Assembly: GCA_023386555.1 (NCBI GenBank)
Contig: JAEWJK010000012.1
Location: 119,486 to 183,485, forward strand
Source of the DNA: Bacteroidota bacterium
GTDB lineage: Bacteria; Bacteroidota; Bacteroidia; Chitinophagales; Chitinophagaceae
Direction: 5' to 3'
DNA length: 64,000 nucleotides
How positions within the stretch are numbered: the first letter of the stretch is position 1; each line of letters begins with the position of its first letter. The position numbers and the translations under genes are program-made. A model generated the notes under the pieces. It was not told the DNA's origin and ran no database searches. It saw only the letters and a list, made by a program, of their open reading frames with translations. This document shows, piece by piece, positions 53,341-59,808 of the stretch.

Positions 53341-53712
53341 TTATATGCTGTTTTTTCTTGCCAGCTTTTTTATCCTGATGCTCAGTTCACTAAGGCTGAA
53401 AGGTTTTTTTAGGTAATCATCTGCACCTAATTCAAAGGCTTCTTCTACAATACTTTCCTGACCCATAGTAGATAATACGATCACCGGTGTATTTTTTGAA
53501 GAAAGATCATTCTTCACCTTTCTTACCACTTCCAAACCAGACATATAAGGCATCATAATATCGGTGATAATCAGGTCTGGCTGTTCTGAATCTATTTTCT
53601 GTAATGCATCCAAACCATCTACACATCCAATCACCTGGTAACCTTCTTTCTTCAGTTTTAATTCCAGTGTTTGCAAGATCAAAGCTTCGTCTTCAGCAAT
53701 TAAGATTTTCAT
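53341..53712 (-). CDS. single-domain response regulator, REC-3 of the glycan operon
   Basis: A 123-residue receiver: ILIAEDEAL (acidic pair), D52-type phospho-acceptor in IITDIMMPYMSG, VLSTMG and the Lys in YLKKPFSLSEL. It is closely similar to the preceding gene at 53739 (shared GLEV/GLEL, PVIVLS, GADD, SELS.RIK motifs), so the pair is a tandem duplication. There is no output domain. It probably acts by docking to the HEAT-repeat protein or glycosyltransferase, or as a phosphorelay step. Confidence 0.9.
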   Translation of the reverse strand: MKILIAEDEALILQTLELKLKKEGYQVIGCVDGLDALQKIDSEQPDLIITDIMMPYMSGLEVVRKVKNDLSSKNTPVIVLSTMGQESIVEEAFELGADDYLKKPFSLSELSIRIKKLARKNSI

Positions 53713-53738
53713 GCGTACGGTTTATCCTACAAAATAAA

Positions 53739-54104
53739 TCATTTCTTTCTCAAAAGTCGTTTAACTCGTAATGATAATTCACTCGGATTAAAAGGTTTAG
53801 TGAGGAAGTCATCTGCACCAAGATTAAAAGCTTCCATAACAGTAGCTTCCTGCCCCATAGCAGATAAAACAATTATAGGAGTATTTTGTTGAGTGTTTGA
53901 ACGAACTACACTAATCAATTCTAATCCGGAAGTGAAAGGCATTAGAATATCTGTAATAATAAGATCAGGCTTTTGAATGTGATATTGTTCAATGGCTGAT
54001 TGTCCGTCTGAGGTTATAATTACTTCATAGCCGTCATCCTGCAGGTTCTTTTGCAATGCAGCGAGCATCATAGCTTCATCTTCTGCAATAAGGATCTTCA
54101 TCAT
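53739..54104 (-). CDS. single-domain response regulator, REC-2 of the glycan operon
   Basis: A 121-residue receiver: ILIAEDEAMM, a phospho-acceptor Asp in IITDILMPFTSG, VLSAMG and Lys in FLTKPFNPSEL. It ends RVKRLLRKK without an output domain. It is a tandem paralogue of REC-3 (26-bp gap) and shares the same operon. No histidine kinase is encoded nearby, so phosphate must come from an unlinked kinase or from small phosphodonors. Confidence 0.9.
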   Translation of the reverse strand: MMKILIAEDEAMMLAALQKNLQDDGYEVIITSDGQSAIEQYHIQKPDLIITDILMPFTSGLELISVVRSNTQQNTPIIVLSAMGQEATVMEAFNLGADDFLTKPFNPSELSLRVKRLLRKK

Positions 54105-54171
54105 TTTGAAAAACTTAGTAGAAAGATGAAAATACCATTTTTTGCTTTATCTCTCTTATGAAAGCTTTTAA

Positions 54172-54567
54172 CTATGCAATAAACTTCGAAAGTTCAGCAT
54201 TTAATGACTCCAGTGTAAAAGGTTTAGGAACAGAACCATTCATTCCAACAGTTATACATTTCTCCACTTCACTGCCAACACTTGCAGTCATAGCAAGAAT
54301 AGGAACCTGGAGTTTCAGTTCATTTCGTATGATCTCAGTTGTTTGGTATCCGTCAAGCTCAGGCATATGAATATCCATAAGGATTACATCATATTTTTTA
54401 TCGTGCAGTTTTTCCAAAGCTGCTGTACCTGTATCGCAGATATCAATATCAGCACCGGAAGATGAGAGAGTATATTGAACCAGCATCTGGTTGATGGTGT
54501 TGTCTTCTACAAGCAGTATGTGTTTGCCTGCTAAACATGAAAGGGGTTTCATAGTAGGGGATTTCAT
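54172..54567 (-). CDS. single-domain response regulator, REC-1 of the glycan operon
   Basis: A 131-residue receiver of a different subtype, resembling receivers of hybrid kinases: HILLVEDNTINQMLVQYTLSSSG, phospho-acceptor in ILMDIHMPELDGYQTT, MTAS and VPKPFTLESL. The N-terminal ~15 residues (MKSPTMKPLSCLAGK) are non-conserved, and M6 (54552) may be the true start. It leads the leftward unit 54567-48658. The ~150 bp upstream separates it from a divergent outer-membrane-protein gene. It may be the input step of the REC trio. Confidence 0.9.
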   Translation of the reverse strand: MKSPTMKPLSCLAGKHILLVEDNTINQMLVQYTLSSSGADIDICDTGTAALEKLHDKKYDVILMDIHMPELDGYQTTEIIRNELKLQVPILAMTASVGSEVEKCITVGMNGSVPKPFTLESLNAELSKFIA

Positions 54568-54687
54568 TTATTGGATTTTGCATCATTTTTCAATGACAGC
54601 TGCAAAATAAACTAAGTTTTACAAGCTTGCAAATGATTTAGCACTCCTTTTTGACTTTTATTTAACCCGATAAGATACTTATTCATC

Positions 54688-54695
54688 TATTTTTG
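54688..54695 (+). promoter_or_regulatory. possible -7 element of the outer-membrane protein gene
   Basis: TATTTTTG matches TAnnTTTG, 23 bp before the ATG at 54719, but no TTG lies at the right distance upstream, so this is weak. Confidence 0.25.
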
Positions 54696-54718
54696 CCACT
54701 TCTATTTAATAAAACCAA

Positions 54719-55456
54719 ATGAAAAGAACGCTTACCCTGCTTATTTTATTAGTTGCTGCCTATACATCATCTGCACAAGACACAACGGGAACAAGTTCAC
54801 CCATACCTGTTAGAATAAGCATCACCGAAAGAGGAAGTGATCATCTTATTTTACAATACGGAATTACTGGCTGGAGTGGTACACCTGATAGCATCAGAAC
54901 CAAAGGATTCTCAAGACATTTTAATATATATTTTCTTTTCGATAAGCCTTTTAAGACAAATCCTAAGTTAAGCGTAGCTTATGGTATAGGTATTGGAAGC
55001 GATAATGTTTTTTTCAAGAATACTAATATCGACCTGAAATCAACCAATGCTACTTTGCCAATTGTGAATGCTGACAGCACTAATCATTTTAAGAAATATA
55101 AGCTTACAACTATTTATGCTGAAGCTCCAATAGAATTGAGATTTACATCTAACCCTGCTGATCCTGCAAGTGGAATTAAATTTGCAGTCGGTGCAAAGGT
55201 TGGAACTCTTTTAAAAGCGTTTACAAAAGGTAAAGACCTGGTGAACAAAAATGATCAGAGCCTTTACGGTAACAAGTACATTGTAAAAGAATCTGAAAAG
55301 CATTTCTTAAATGGAACAAGAATTTCCTTAACCGGAAGAGTTGGTTATGGTCATTTTTCGTTGCATGGTGCTTACCAGATCACACAATTGTTGAAGGAAA
55401 ATGTAGGCCCTGAAATTCGACCTTTCCAGATCGGATTAACTGTGAGCGGCTTATAA
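54719..55456 (+). CDS. outer-membrane beta-barrel protein, porin-like
   Basis: A 245-residue protein with a signal peptide (MKRTLTLLILLVAAYTSSAQ) and a barrel of alternating strands (FNIYFLFDKPFKT..., LSVAYGIGIGSDNVFF, KYKLTTIYAEAPIELRFTS, GIKFAVGAKVGTLLKAF, RISLTGRVGYGHFSLHGAYQI). It fits the small outer-membrane barrel (PorT/OmpW-like) class in Bacteroidota. A ligand or partner cannot be assigned. It is divergent from the REC/HEAT/GT operon and ends at a terminator that shares its stem with an alternative hflX start. Confidence 0.85.
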   Translation: MKRTLTLLILLVAAYTSSAQDTTGTSSPIPVRISITERGSDHLILQYGITGWSGTPDSIRTKGFSRHFNIYFLFDKPFKTNPKLSVAYGIGIGSDNVFFKNTNIDLKSTNATLPIVNADSTNHFKKYKLTTIYAEAPIELRFTSNPADPASGIKFAVGAKVGTLLKAFTKGKDLVNKNDQSLYGNKYIVKESEKHFLNGTRISLTGRVGYGHFSLHGAYQITQLLKENVGPEIRPFQIGLTVSGL

Positions 55457-55475
55457 GATAAAATAATTTGTAATG

Positions 55476-55512
55476 AAGCCCTGTTGGTTAATGCTGACAG
55501 GGTTTTATTTTT
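55476..55512 (+). terminator. Rho-independent terminator between the outer-membrane protein gene and hflX
   Basis: AAGCCCTGT and ACAGGGTTT pair over 9 bp (one G-T) around a 12-base loop, followed by a T-rich tail. An alternative hflX start TTG at 55484 lies inside this stem, which argues against it. Confidence 0.85.
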
Positions 55513-55552
55513 ATGGCAATTTCTTTATACAGATACATTAAATACAATAGAG

Positions 55553-56740
55553 TTGATAGAAAAACAAAAGATACAATTAGAAGAAAAAGCAGTTTTGGTA
55601 GGATTGATTCAGAAAGAACAAACCCAGGAACAAGTGAATGAATACCTTGATGAACTGGCTTTTCTCGCCGATACTGCAGGTGCTGTTGCTGTAAAAACAT
55701 TCACCCAGAAATTACCACATCCTGATAGCAGAACGTTTGTAGGTAAGGGCAAGTTAGAAGAGATCAAGAACTACTGCATTAATAAAAATATTGATCTGTT
55801 GATATTTGATGATGAGCTCACCGGATCGCAGATTCAGAATATTGAAAAAGAAGTTGGCGTAAAAACTATTGACAGAAGCGATCTTATTCTCGATATTTTT
55901 GCAAGAAGAGCCAGGACCGCTCAGGCCAAAGTGCAGGTTGAACTTGCACAATACCAATATCTTTTACCCAGATTAAAAGGTATGTGGAAACACCTTGAAA
56001 GACAAGGAGGTGGTATTGGAACAAGAGGCCCGGGTGAAACTGAAATTGAAACGGACAGGAGAATTGTAAAAGATAAGATCTCTTTGTTAAGAAAAAGATT
56101 GGCAGAAATTGATAAGCAGTCCTTCACCCAACGAAAAGATCGTGGCGAGTTTATTCGAGTAGCATTAGTGGGTTATACCAATGTTGGTAAAAGCACTATT
56201 ATGAATTTGCTTACGAAAAGTGAAGTGTTTGCCGAGAATAAATTGTTTGCCACATTAGATACCACTACCCGAAAAGTTGTTTTTGAGAATACTCCTTTTC
56301 TTTTGAGCGATACGGTAGGATTTATCAGGAAACTACCACATCACCTGGTAGAAAGTTTTAAAAGTACTTTGGATGAAGTAAGAGAAGCTGATATTTTATT
56401 ACATGTAGTAGATATATCACATCCACAGCATGAAGACCAGATAGGTGTTGTAAATAAAACCTTACAGGAATTAAAAGCTTTTGATAAACCGATCATAACC
56501 ATCTTCAATAAGATGGATATGTATGAAGAGAAAAACTTTGATGAGTGGCTGGAAGATGAGGTAAAGGAAGATATTATGAGAGAGCTGAATGAAAAATGGA
56601 ACAACATTACAGAAGGCAATGCCATTTTCGTTTCGGCAACCGAACGATTGAATATTGACGACTTGAGATATAGGATATTGCAGAAGGTGAAAGAGCTCTA
56701 CACTATCCGTTATCCTTATAGGGATGAATATTTCTATTGA
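55553..56740 (+). CDS. hflX: ribosome-associated GTPase HflX
   Basis: A ~395-residue GTPase that binds the large ribosomal subunit and rescues stalled or heat-damaged ribosomes. The N-terminal HflX domain holds LPHPDSRTFVGKGKLEEI and the coiled GPGETEIETDRRIV (~residues 140-165). G motifs: G1 GYTNVGKSTI, G3 DTVGFIRKLPH, G4 NKMD and G5 SATE. No ATG is in frame near the start. TTG at 55553 (giving LIEKQKIQLEEKAVLVG) is preferred to TTG at 55484, which falls in the preceding terminator. Its usual partner hfq/miaA is not adjacent. Confidence 0.9.
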   Translation: MIEKQKIQLEEKAVLVGLIQKEQTQEQVNEYLDELAFLADTAGAVAVKTFTQKLPHPDSRTFVGKGKLEEIKNYCINKNIDLLIFDDELTGSQIQNIEKEVGVKTIDRSDLILDIFARRARTAQAKVQVELAQYQYLLPRLKGMWKHLERQGGGIGTRGPGETEIETDRRIVKDKISLLRKRLAEIDKQSFTQRKDRGEFIRVALVGYTNVGKSTIMNLLTKSEVFAENKLFATLDTTTRKVVFENTPFLLSDTVGFIRKLPHHLVESFKSTLDEVREADILLHVVDISHPQHEDQIGVVNKTLQELKAFDKPIITIFNKMDMYEEKNFDEWLEDEVKEDIMRELNEKWNNITEGNAIFVSATERLNIDDLRYRILQKVKELYTIRYPYRDEYFY

Positions 56741-56887
56741 TTTTAAACCGCAGAGAACGAGAGACGAAGAGTTATTCGCAGAGAATTTTATCGTCAGTGA
56801 TAATCAATTTACCTCAGCGAAACCCTCTGCTTCTCCTCTTCTCAGTGGTTCGTTTAAAAACCTTTTCTGAAAAAAATAAAAAACTAC

Positions 56888-56917
56888 TTGGCTGCAAAAT
56901 AAAATCTCCTATTTTTG
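56888..56917 (+). promoter_or_regulatory. promoter of the tRNA-Asn locus
   Basis: TTG (56888-56890), a 19-bp spacer and TATTTTTG (56910-56917) form a near-ideal Bacteroidota promoter, 26 bp before the first tRNA-like unit. Confidence 0.65.
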
Positions 56918-56942
56918 CCACCCCGAAATAAACACGGGAAAT

Positions 56943-57020
56943 TCCTCCTTAGCTCAGTTGGTTAGAGTGCCGTACGTACGGCATTAATCAGAGGGGCACC
57001 GGGAAGTAAGTTAGAAATAT
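56943..57020 (+). pseudogene. tRNA-Asn-like unit 1 with palindrome in place of the anticodon-arm 5' strand
   Basis: The first 25 bases equal the tRNA-Asn 5' end. Then TGCCGTACGTACGGCA (56968-56983), a perfect 16-bp palindrome, replaces the ten bases ending at the anticodon G. TTAATCAGAGGG follows as in tRNA-Asn, but the T-arm and acceptor 3' strand are missing. It cannot fold into a tRNA. The 78-bp unit is repeated at 57021. Confidence 0.8.
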
Positions 57021-57098
57021 TCCTCCTTAGCTCAGTTGGTTAGAGTGCCGTACGTACGGCATTAATCAGAGGGGCATCGGGAAGTAAGTTAGAAATAT
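57021..57098 (+). pseudogene. tRNA-Asn-like unit 2 (tandem copy of unit 1)
   Basis: Identical to unit 1 over 78 bp except for one base (CACC to CATC, near 57077). It carries the same 16-bp palindrome at 57046-57061. It directly abuts the intact tRNA-Asn, so unit 1, unit 2 and the tRNA all start with the same 25 bases at a 78-bp period. Confidence 0.8.
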
Positions 57099-57172
57099 TC
57101 CTCCTTAGCTCAGTTGGTTAGAGCATCTGACTGTTAATCAGAGGGTCTCTGGTTCAAGTCCAGAAGGGGGAG
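57099..57172 (+). tRNA. tRNA-Asn (anticodon GTT)
   Basis: A complete cloverleaf: acceptor TCCTCCT/AGGGGGA with one T-G pair, D-arm GCTC...GAGC, anticodon arm TCTGA-CTGTTAA-TCAGA (anticodon GTT) and T-arm TCTGG-TTCAAGT-CCAGA. The discriminator is G, followed by CA rather than encoded CCA. It is the only functional copy at this locus and is followed by a terminator at 57181. Confidence 0.95.
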
Positions 57173-57180
57173 CAGCACTA

Positions 57181-57207
57181 AAAAATCCTACTTTGCGTAG
57201 GATTTTT
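57181..57207 (+). terminator. terminator after tRNA-Asn
   Basis: AAAAATCCTA-CTTTGCG-TAGGATTTTT, a perfect 10-bp stem ending in T residues. It also lies 6 bp before the GIY-YIG start codon. Confidence 0.85.
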
Positions 57208-57212
57208 GGTTT

Positions 57213-57515
57213 ATGTACTATATCTACATTCTTTATTCTGAAAAATCTGATAAATATTATGTAGGATATACATCGGATTTTGAAAGACGAATTATTGAAC
57301 ATAATTCGAAGGAAGGAATTACCTATACAAAGAAACACAGGCCATGGATTTTGAAAGCGGTTTTTGAGTGTGGTGAAACGGAAGGAGATGCAGTAAAGCT
57401 TGAGAAATTTATAAAGCAGCAAAAAAGCAGAAAGTTATTAGAAAAGATGATTGCAGGCCAAGCCTTATCTGGCATATTGGCTCAGTTGGTTAGAGTGCCG
57501 TACGTACGGCATTAA
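57213..57515 (+). CDS. GIY-YIG nuclease family protein, C-terminus encoded by tRNA-derived sequence
   Basis: A 100-residue protein with the GIY-YIG core MYYIYILYSEKSDKYYVGYTSD, then FERRIIEHN, RPWILKAVFECGETEGDAVKLEKFIKQQKSRKLLEKMIAGQ, the usual UPF0213/YhbQ-like layout with the catalytic Tyr, Arg and Glu positions. The domain ends near residue 88. The last ~12 residues (LAQLVRVPYVRH) are translated from the tRNA-like fragment and the palindrome at 57477-57511. The gene is sandwiched between intact tRNA-Asn and a tRNA-Asn remnant. It may cut DNA at tRNA genes and so mobilise the unit, which is inferred. Confidence 0.85.
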   Translation: MYYIYILYSEKSDKYYVGYTSDFERRIIEHNSKEGITYTKKHRPWILKAVFECGETEGDAVKLEKFIKQQKSRKLLEKMIAGQALSGILAQLVRVPYVRH

Positions 57516-57553
57516 TCAGAGGGTCTCTGGTTCAAGTCCAGAAGGGGGAGCCA
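57477..57553 (+). pseudogene. tRNA-Asn remnant with palindrome and intact 3' half
   Basis: TTGGCTCAGTTGGTTAGAG, then the same palindrome TGCCGTACGTACGGCA (57496-57511), then TTAATCAGAGGG through the T-arm to GGGGGAGCCA, identical to the functional tRNA 3' half, and with the full CCA the functional copy lacks. The acceptor 5' strand is missing. The 3' halves (57134-57172 and 57512-57552) are direct repeats flanking the GIY-YIG gene, like att sites. Confidence 0.8.
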
Positions 57554-57561
57554 AATTAAAG

Positions 57562-57603
57562 TCCGCCGTATGATAACTAGTATTATTATCGGCGGATTTT
57601 TTT
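57562..57603 (+). terminator. terminator after the GIY-YIG/tRNA-remnant unit
   Basis: TCCGCCG (57562-57568) pairs with CGGCGGA (57590-57596), followed by seven T residues. Confidence 0.85.
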
Positions 57604-57789
57604 ATTAATACCAAGCATATGAACATCTAAGCAGGGCTTAGACATATCTCAAGCCCGATTTCAGCAGTCCAAACTGCTACCATTTATTCTACAGTAAAAG
57701 TGATTGCGACGCAACAGACGATGCTATGCAACACTTCAGCTGGTATCATTATCTTTCCTATCGGGATATCAACAACAATCAAAACTTAC

Positions 57790-59196
57790 ATGACTACTTA
57801 TACAACTAAGCGAAAGAGTATTTTCTCATTTATTAAACAATCACTCAGCAGCGAACACCAGGATTTTACCACCGGCAGCATTCGAAAAGCGGTATTTCTC
57901 TTAGCCATACCTATGATCCTGGAAATGGCATTAGAATCTGTTTTTGCGGTGGTAGATATATTCTTTGTAAGCAAACTGGGTTCTTACGCAACATCCACCA
58001 TCGGACTTACAGAATCTGTTATTACTATTGTTTATTCTATTGCAATCGGATTGAGCATGGCTGCAACAGCAATGGTAGCAAGACGTGTGGGCGAAAAGAA
58101 CCATGAAGAGGCTTCACGTTCAGGAGCACAGGCAATTATGTTAGCGATCAGTGTTACCATCATCATCAGTATACTGGGAGTGATCTATGCTGAAGAGATT
58201 TTGAGCATAATGGGTGGCAGTGAAGAGATCGTACAAAGAGGTGCAGGTTACACCAGGATAATGATGGCCAGCAGTATTATCATAATGCTGTTGTTCATGA
58301 TCAACGGTGTATTTCGTGGTGCTGGAAATGCGGCTATTGCCATGAAGAGTTTATGGATAGCTAACATTTGCAATATCATTTTATGTCCTGTTCTTATTAA
58401 TGGTTATGGGCCTTTTCCTGAACTAGGACTGGAGGGTGCTGCCATTGCAACTACAATCGGCAGAGGTATTGGTGTTATTTACCAGGTATATCACCTGTTG
58501 AATGATAAAGGAATTATCCGCATGAAGCGGAAACATTTTCTACCTCAATGGGATATACAAAAATCATTGATCAATGTAGCATCAACGGCCACATTGCAAT
58601 TTATTATTGCTTCTGCCAGCTGGATGTTTTTAATAAAGATCATATCAAGATTTGGTGATGATGTGATAGCCGGATATACGATTGCCATAAGACTTATCGT
58701 TTTCTTTATATTACCGGCATGGGGTTTAAGCAATGCTGCTGCAACTTTGGTGGGGCAAAATTTAGGAGCCCAACAACCTGAAAGAGCAGAGAAATCTGTC
58801 TGGAAAGTGGCTAAGTACAATGCTGCGTTTATGGCATTTGTGTCTTTGCTTTTCCTGGTAGGTGCTGAACTTTTTGTAAGGTTTATTACCAGTGATGAGA
58901 ATGTAATTCCGGTGGCTGTTGAAGCTTTACGCATTGTAAGTCTTGGTTATATTTTTTATGGTGTTGGAATGGTGATGATGAATGCATTTAACGGTGCAGG
59001 CGATACCAGAACACCCACATGGATCAACCTGTTTGGATTCTGGGCTTTCCAGATTCCGCTGGCATATTGGCTGTCTGTGATGTTGAATATGGGCCCCACC
59101 GGAGTTTTTATAGCGATCATCACTACCGAGACAGCGATAAGTATAGCTGCGATTATCTTGTTTAGAAAGGGAAGATGGAAGAAGACGGTGATATAG
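57790..59196 (+). CDS. MATE family multidrug/Na+ efflux transporter
   Basis: A membrane exporter with 12 TM helices, about 468 residues from the ATG at 57790; the frame is open to 57700, but the extra 30 residues look non-coding. Family signatures: LAIPMILEMALESVFAVVDIFFVSKLG (helix 1-2), GLSMAATAMVARRVGEKN, GVFRGAGNAAIAM, AWGLSNAAATLVGQNLGAQQPERAE and the C-terminal NAFNGAGDTRTPTWIN. It exports cationic compounds in exchange for Na+ or H+. No regulator gene is adjacent. The gap 57604-57789 holds a copy of the GCGACGCAACAGACG repeat (57708-57722). Confidence 0.93.
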   Translation: MTTYTTKRKSIFSFIKQSLSSEHQDFTTGSIRKAVFLLAIPMILEMALESVFAVVDIFFVSKLGSYATSTIGLTESVITIVYSIAIGLSMAATAMVARRVGEKNHEEASRSGAQAIMLAISVTIIISILGVIYAEEILSIMGGSEEIVQRGAGYTRIMMASSIIIMLLFMINGVFRGAGNAAIAMKSLWIANICNIILCPVLINGYGPFPELGLEGAAIATTIGRGIGVIYQVYHLLNDKGIIRMKRKHFLPQWDIQKSLINVASTATLQFIIASASWMFLIKIISRFGDDVIAGYTIAIRLIVFFILPAWGLSNAAATLVGQNLGAQQPERAEKSVWKVAKYNAAFMAFVSLLFLVGAELFVRFITSDENVIPVAVEALRIVSLGYIFYGVGMVMMNAFNGAGDTRTPTWINLFGFWAFQIPLAYWLSVMLNMGPTGVFIAIITTETAISIAAIILFRKGRWKKTVI

Positions 59197-59501
59197 AATG
59201 GAGACCAGTTTGGGTTATGCTTTTGAGAAGAGTACATAGAACGGAAACCAGGCTTATACACCTATCAGGTTAGGATTGGATACCAAGGCCAGAGCAATTC
59301 CGGGAGTATGTTTACCGAGAGAGAACCCAGACAGATTCCAGACAGATCCGAGACAGAAGCGGGAGACAAGCAGAAGAGAGGCTATAGAGCAGCCAGGAGG
59401 GATTCGGTTTTTAAGGTGCAAAATCAATTTTTTTCAGCATTTTAGCAGACCGTATCCTGTTGAAGATCCTGCCTGTGAATAATACCCTCTAAAAAGATGG
59501 T
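59197..59501. other. intergenic region, purine-rich, no gene recognised
   Basis: This 305-bp stretch has no convincing gene. Its middle (~59310-59400) is unusually purine-rich with iterated AGACAG/GAGAG motifs. A 68-residue frame at 59276-59482 has a non-protein-like composition and no RBS. Its composition differs from neighbouring intergenic DNA, so a structured RNA is possible, but I cannot identify one. Confidence 0.3.
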
Positions 59502-59678
59502 ATGAAAAAGTTTGTTCCTTTCCTGATGTTCCTGTCAATGTTTGCTTTGATTGGAATATACAGTTTTAGTTATCGCATGGCTACCTGCAATGGTGAAGAC
59601 AATTGCAAGGCCTGTAAAAACTGTAAGTATTGCAAACATTGTAAGAAAGAGAAAGGCACTTGTGGAGTGTGTAAGTAG
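59502..59678 (+). CDS. 58-residue eight-cysteine secreted mini-protein
   Basis: The frame from the ATG at 59502 to the TAG at 59676 encodes a signal-peptide-like start (MKKFVPFLMFLSMFALIGIYSFSYR) and a short mature part with eight cysteines at residues 29, 35, 38, 41, 44, 47, 54 and 57 (CKACKNCKYCKHCKK...CGVC). The regular C-x2-C spacing with Lys/Asn/Tyr between is typical of metal- or cluster-binding or disulfide-rich peptides. I do not recognise a family. It is monocistronic, between the MATE gene and the giant adhesin. Confidence 0.6.
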   Translation: MKKFVPFLMFLSMFALIGIYSFSYRMATCNGEDNCKACKNCKYCKHCKKEKGTCGVCK

Positions 59679-59808
59679 ATGATCTTACATGTGATGTTGT
59701 ATCAAAAGCATTGTCTTTTTTAGATTAATGCCTTTATAATATAGATTTCATATACCGATATCCATTATGAGAAACTCCGTGAGGAGCTTTAAACCTTTAG
59801 ACTGACTA

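Noticed and set aside
56943..57172. Possible CRISPR-like tandem array (78-bp period)
   Set aside because: There are only three units, the repeats are tRNA-derived, there are no spacers of constant size, and no cas gene lies in the window.
57700..57789. N-terminal extension of the MATE transporter (open frame from 57700)
   Set aside because: The first 30 residues have no family similarity and cover a dispersed repeat (GCGACGCAACAGACG). The ATG at 57790 gives the usual N-terminus.
59276..59482. 68-residue ORF in the purine-rich block
   Set aside because: Its composition (Arg/Pro/Glu-rich, with no hydrophobic core) and lack of any start signal suggest chance.
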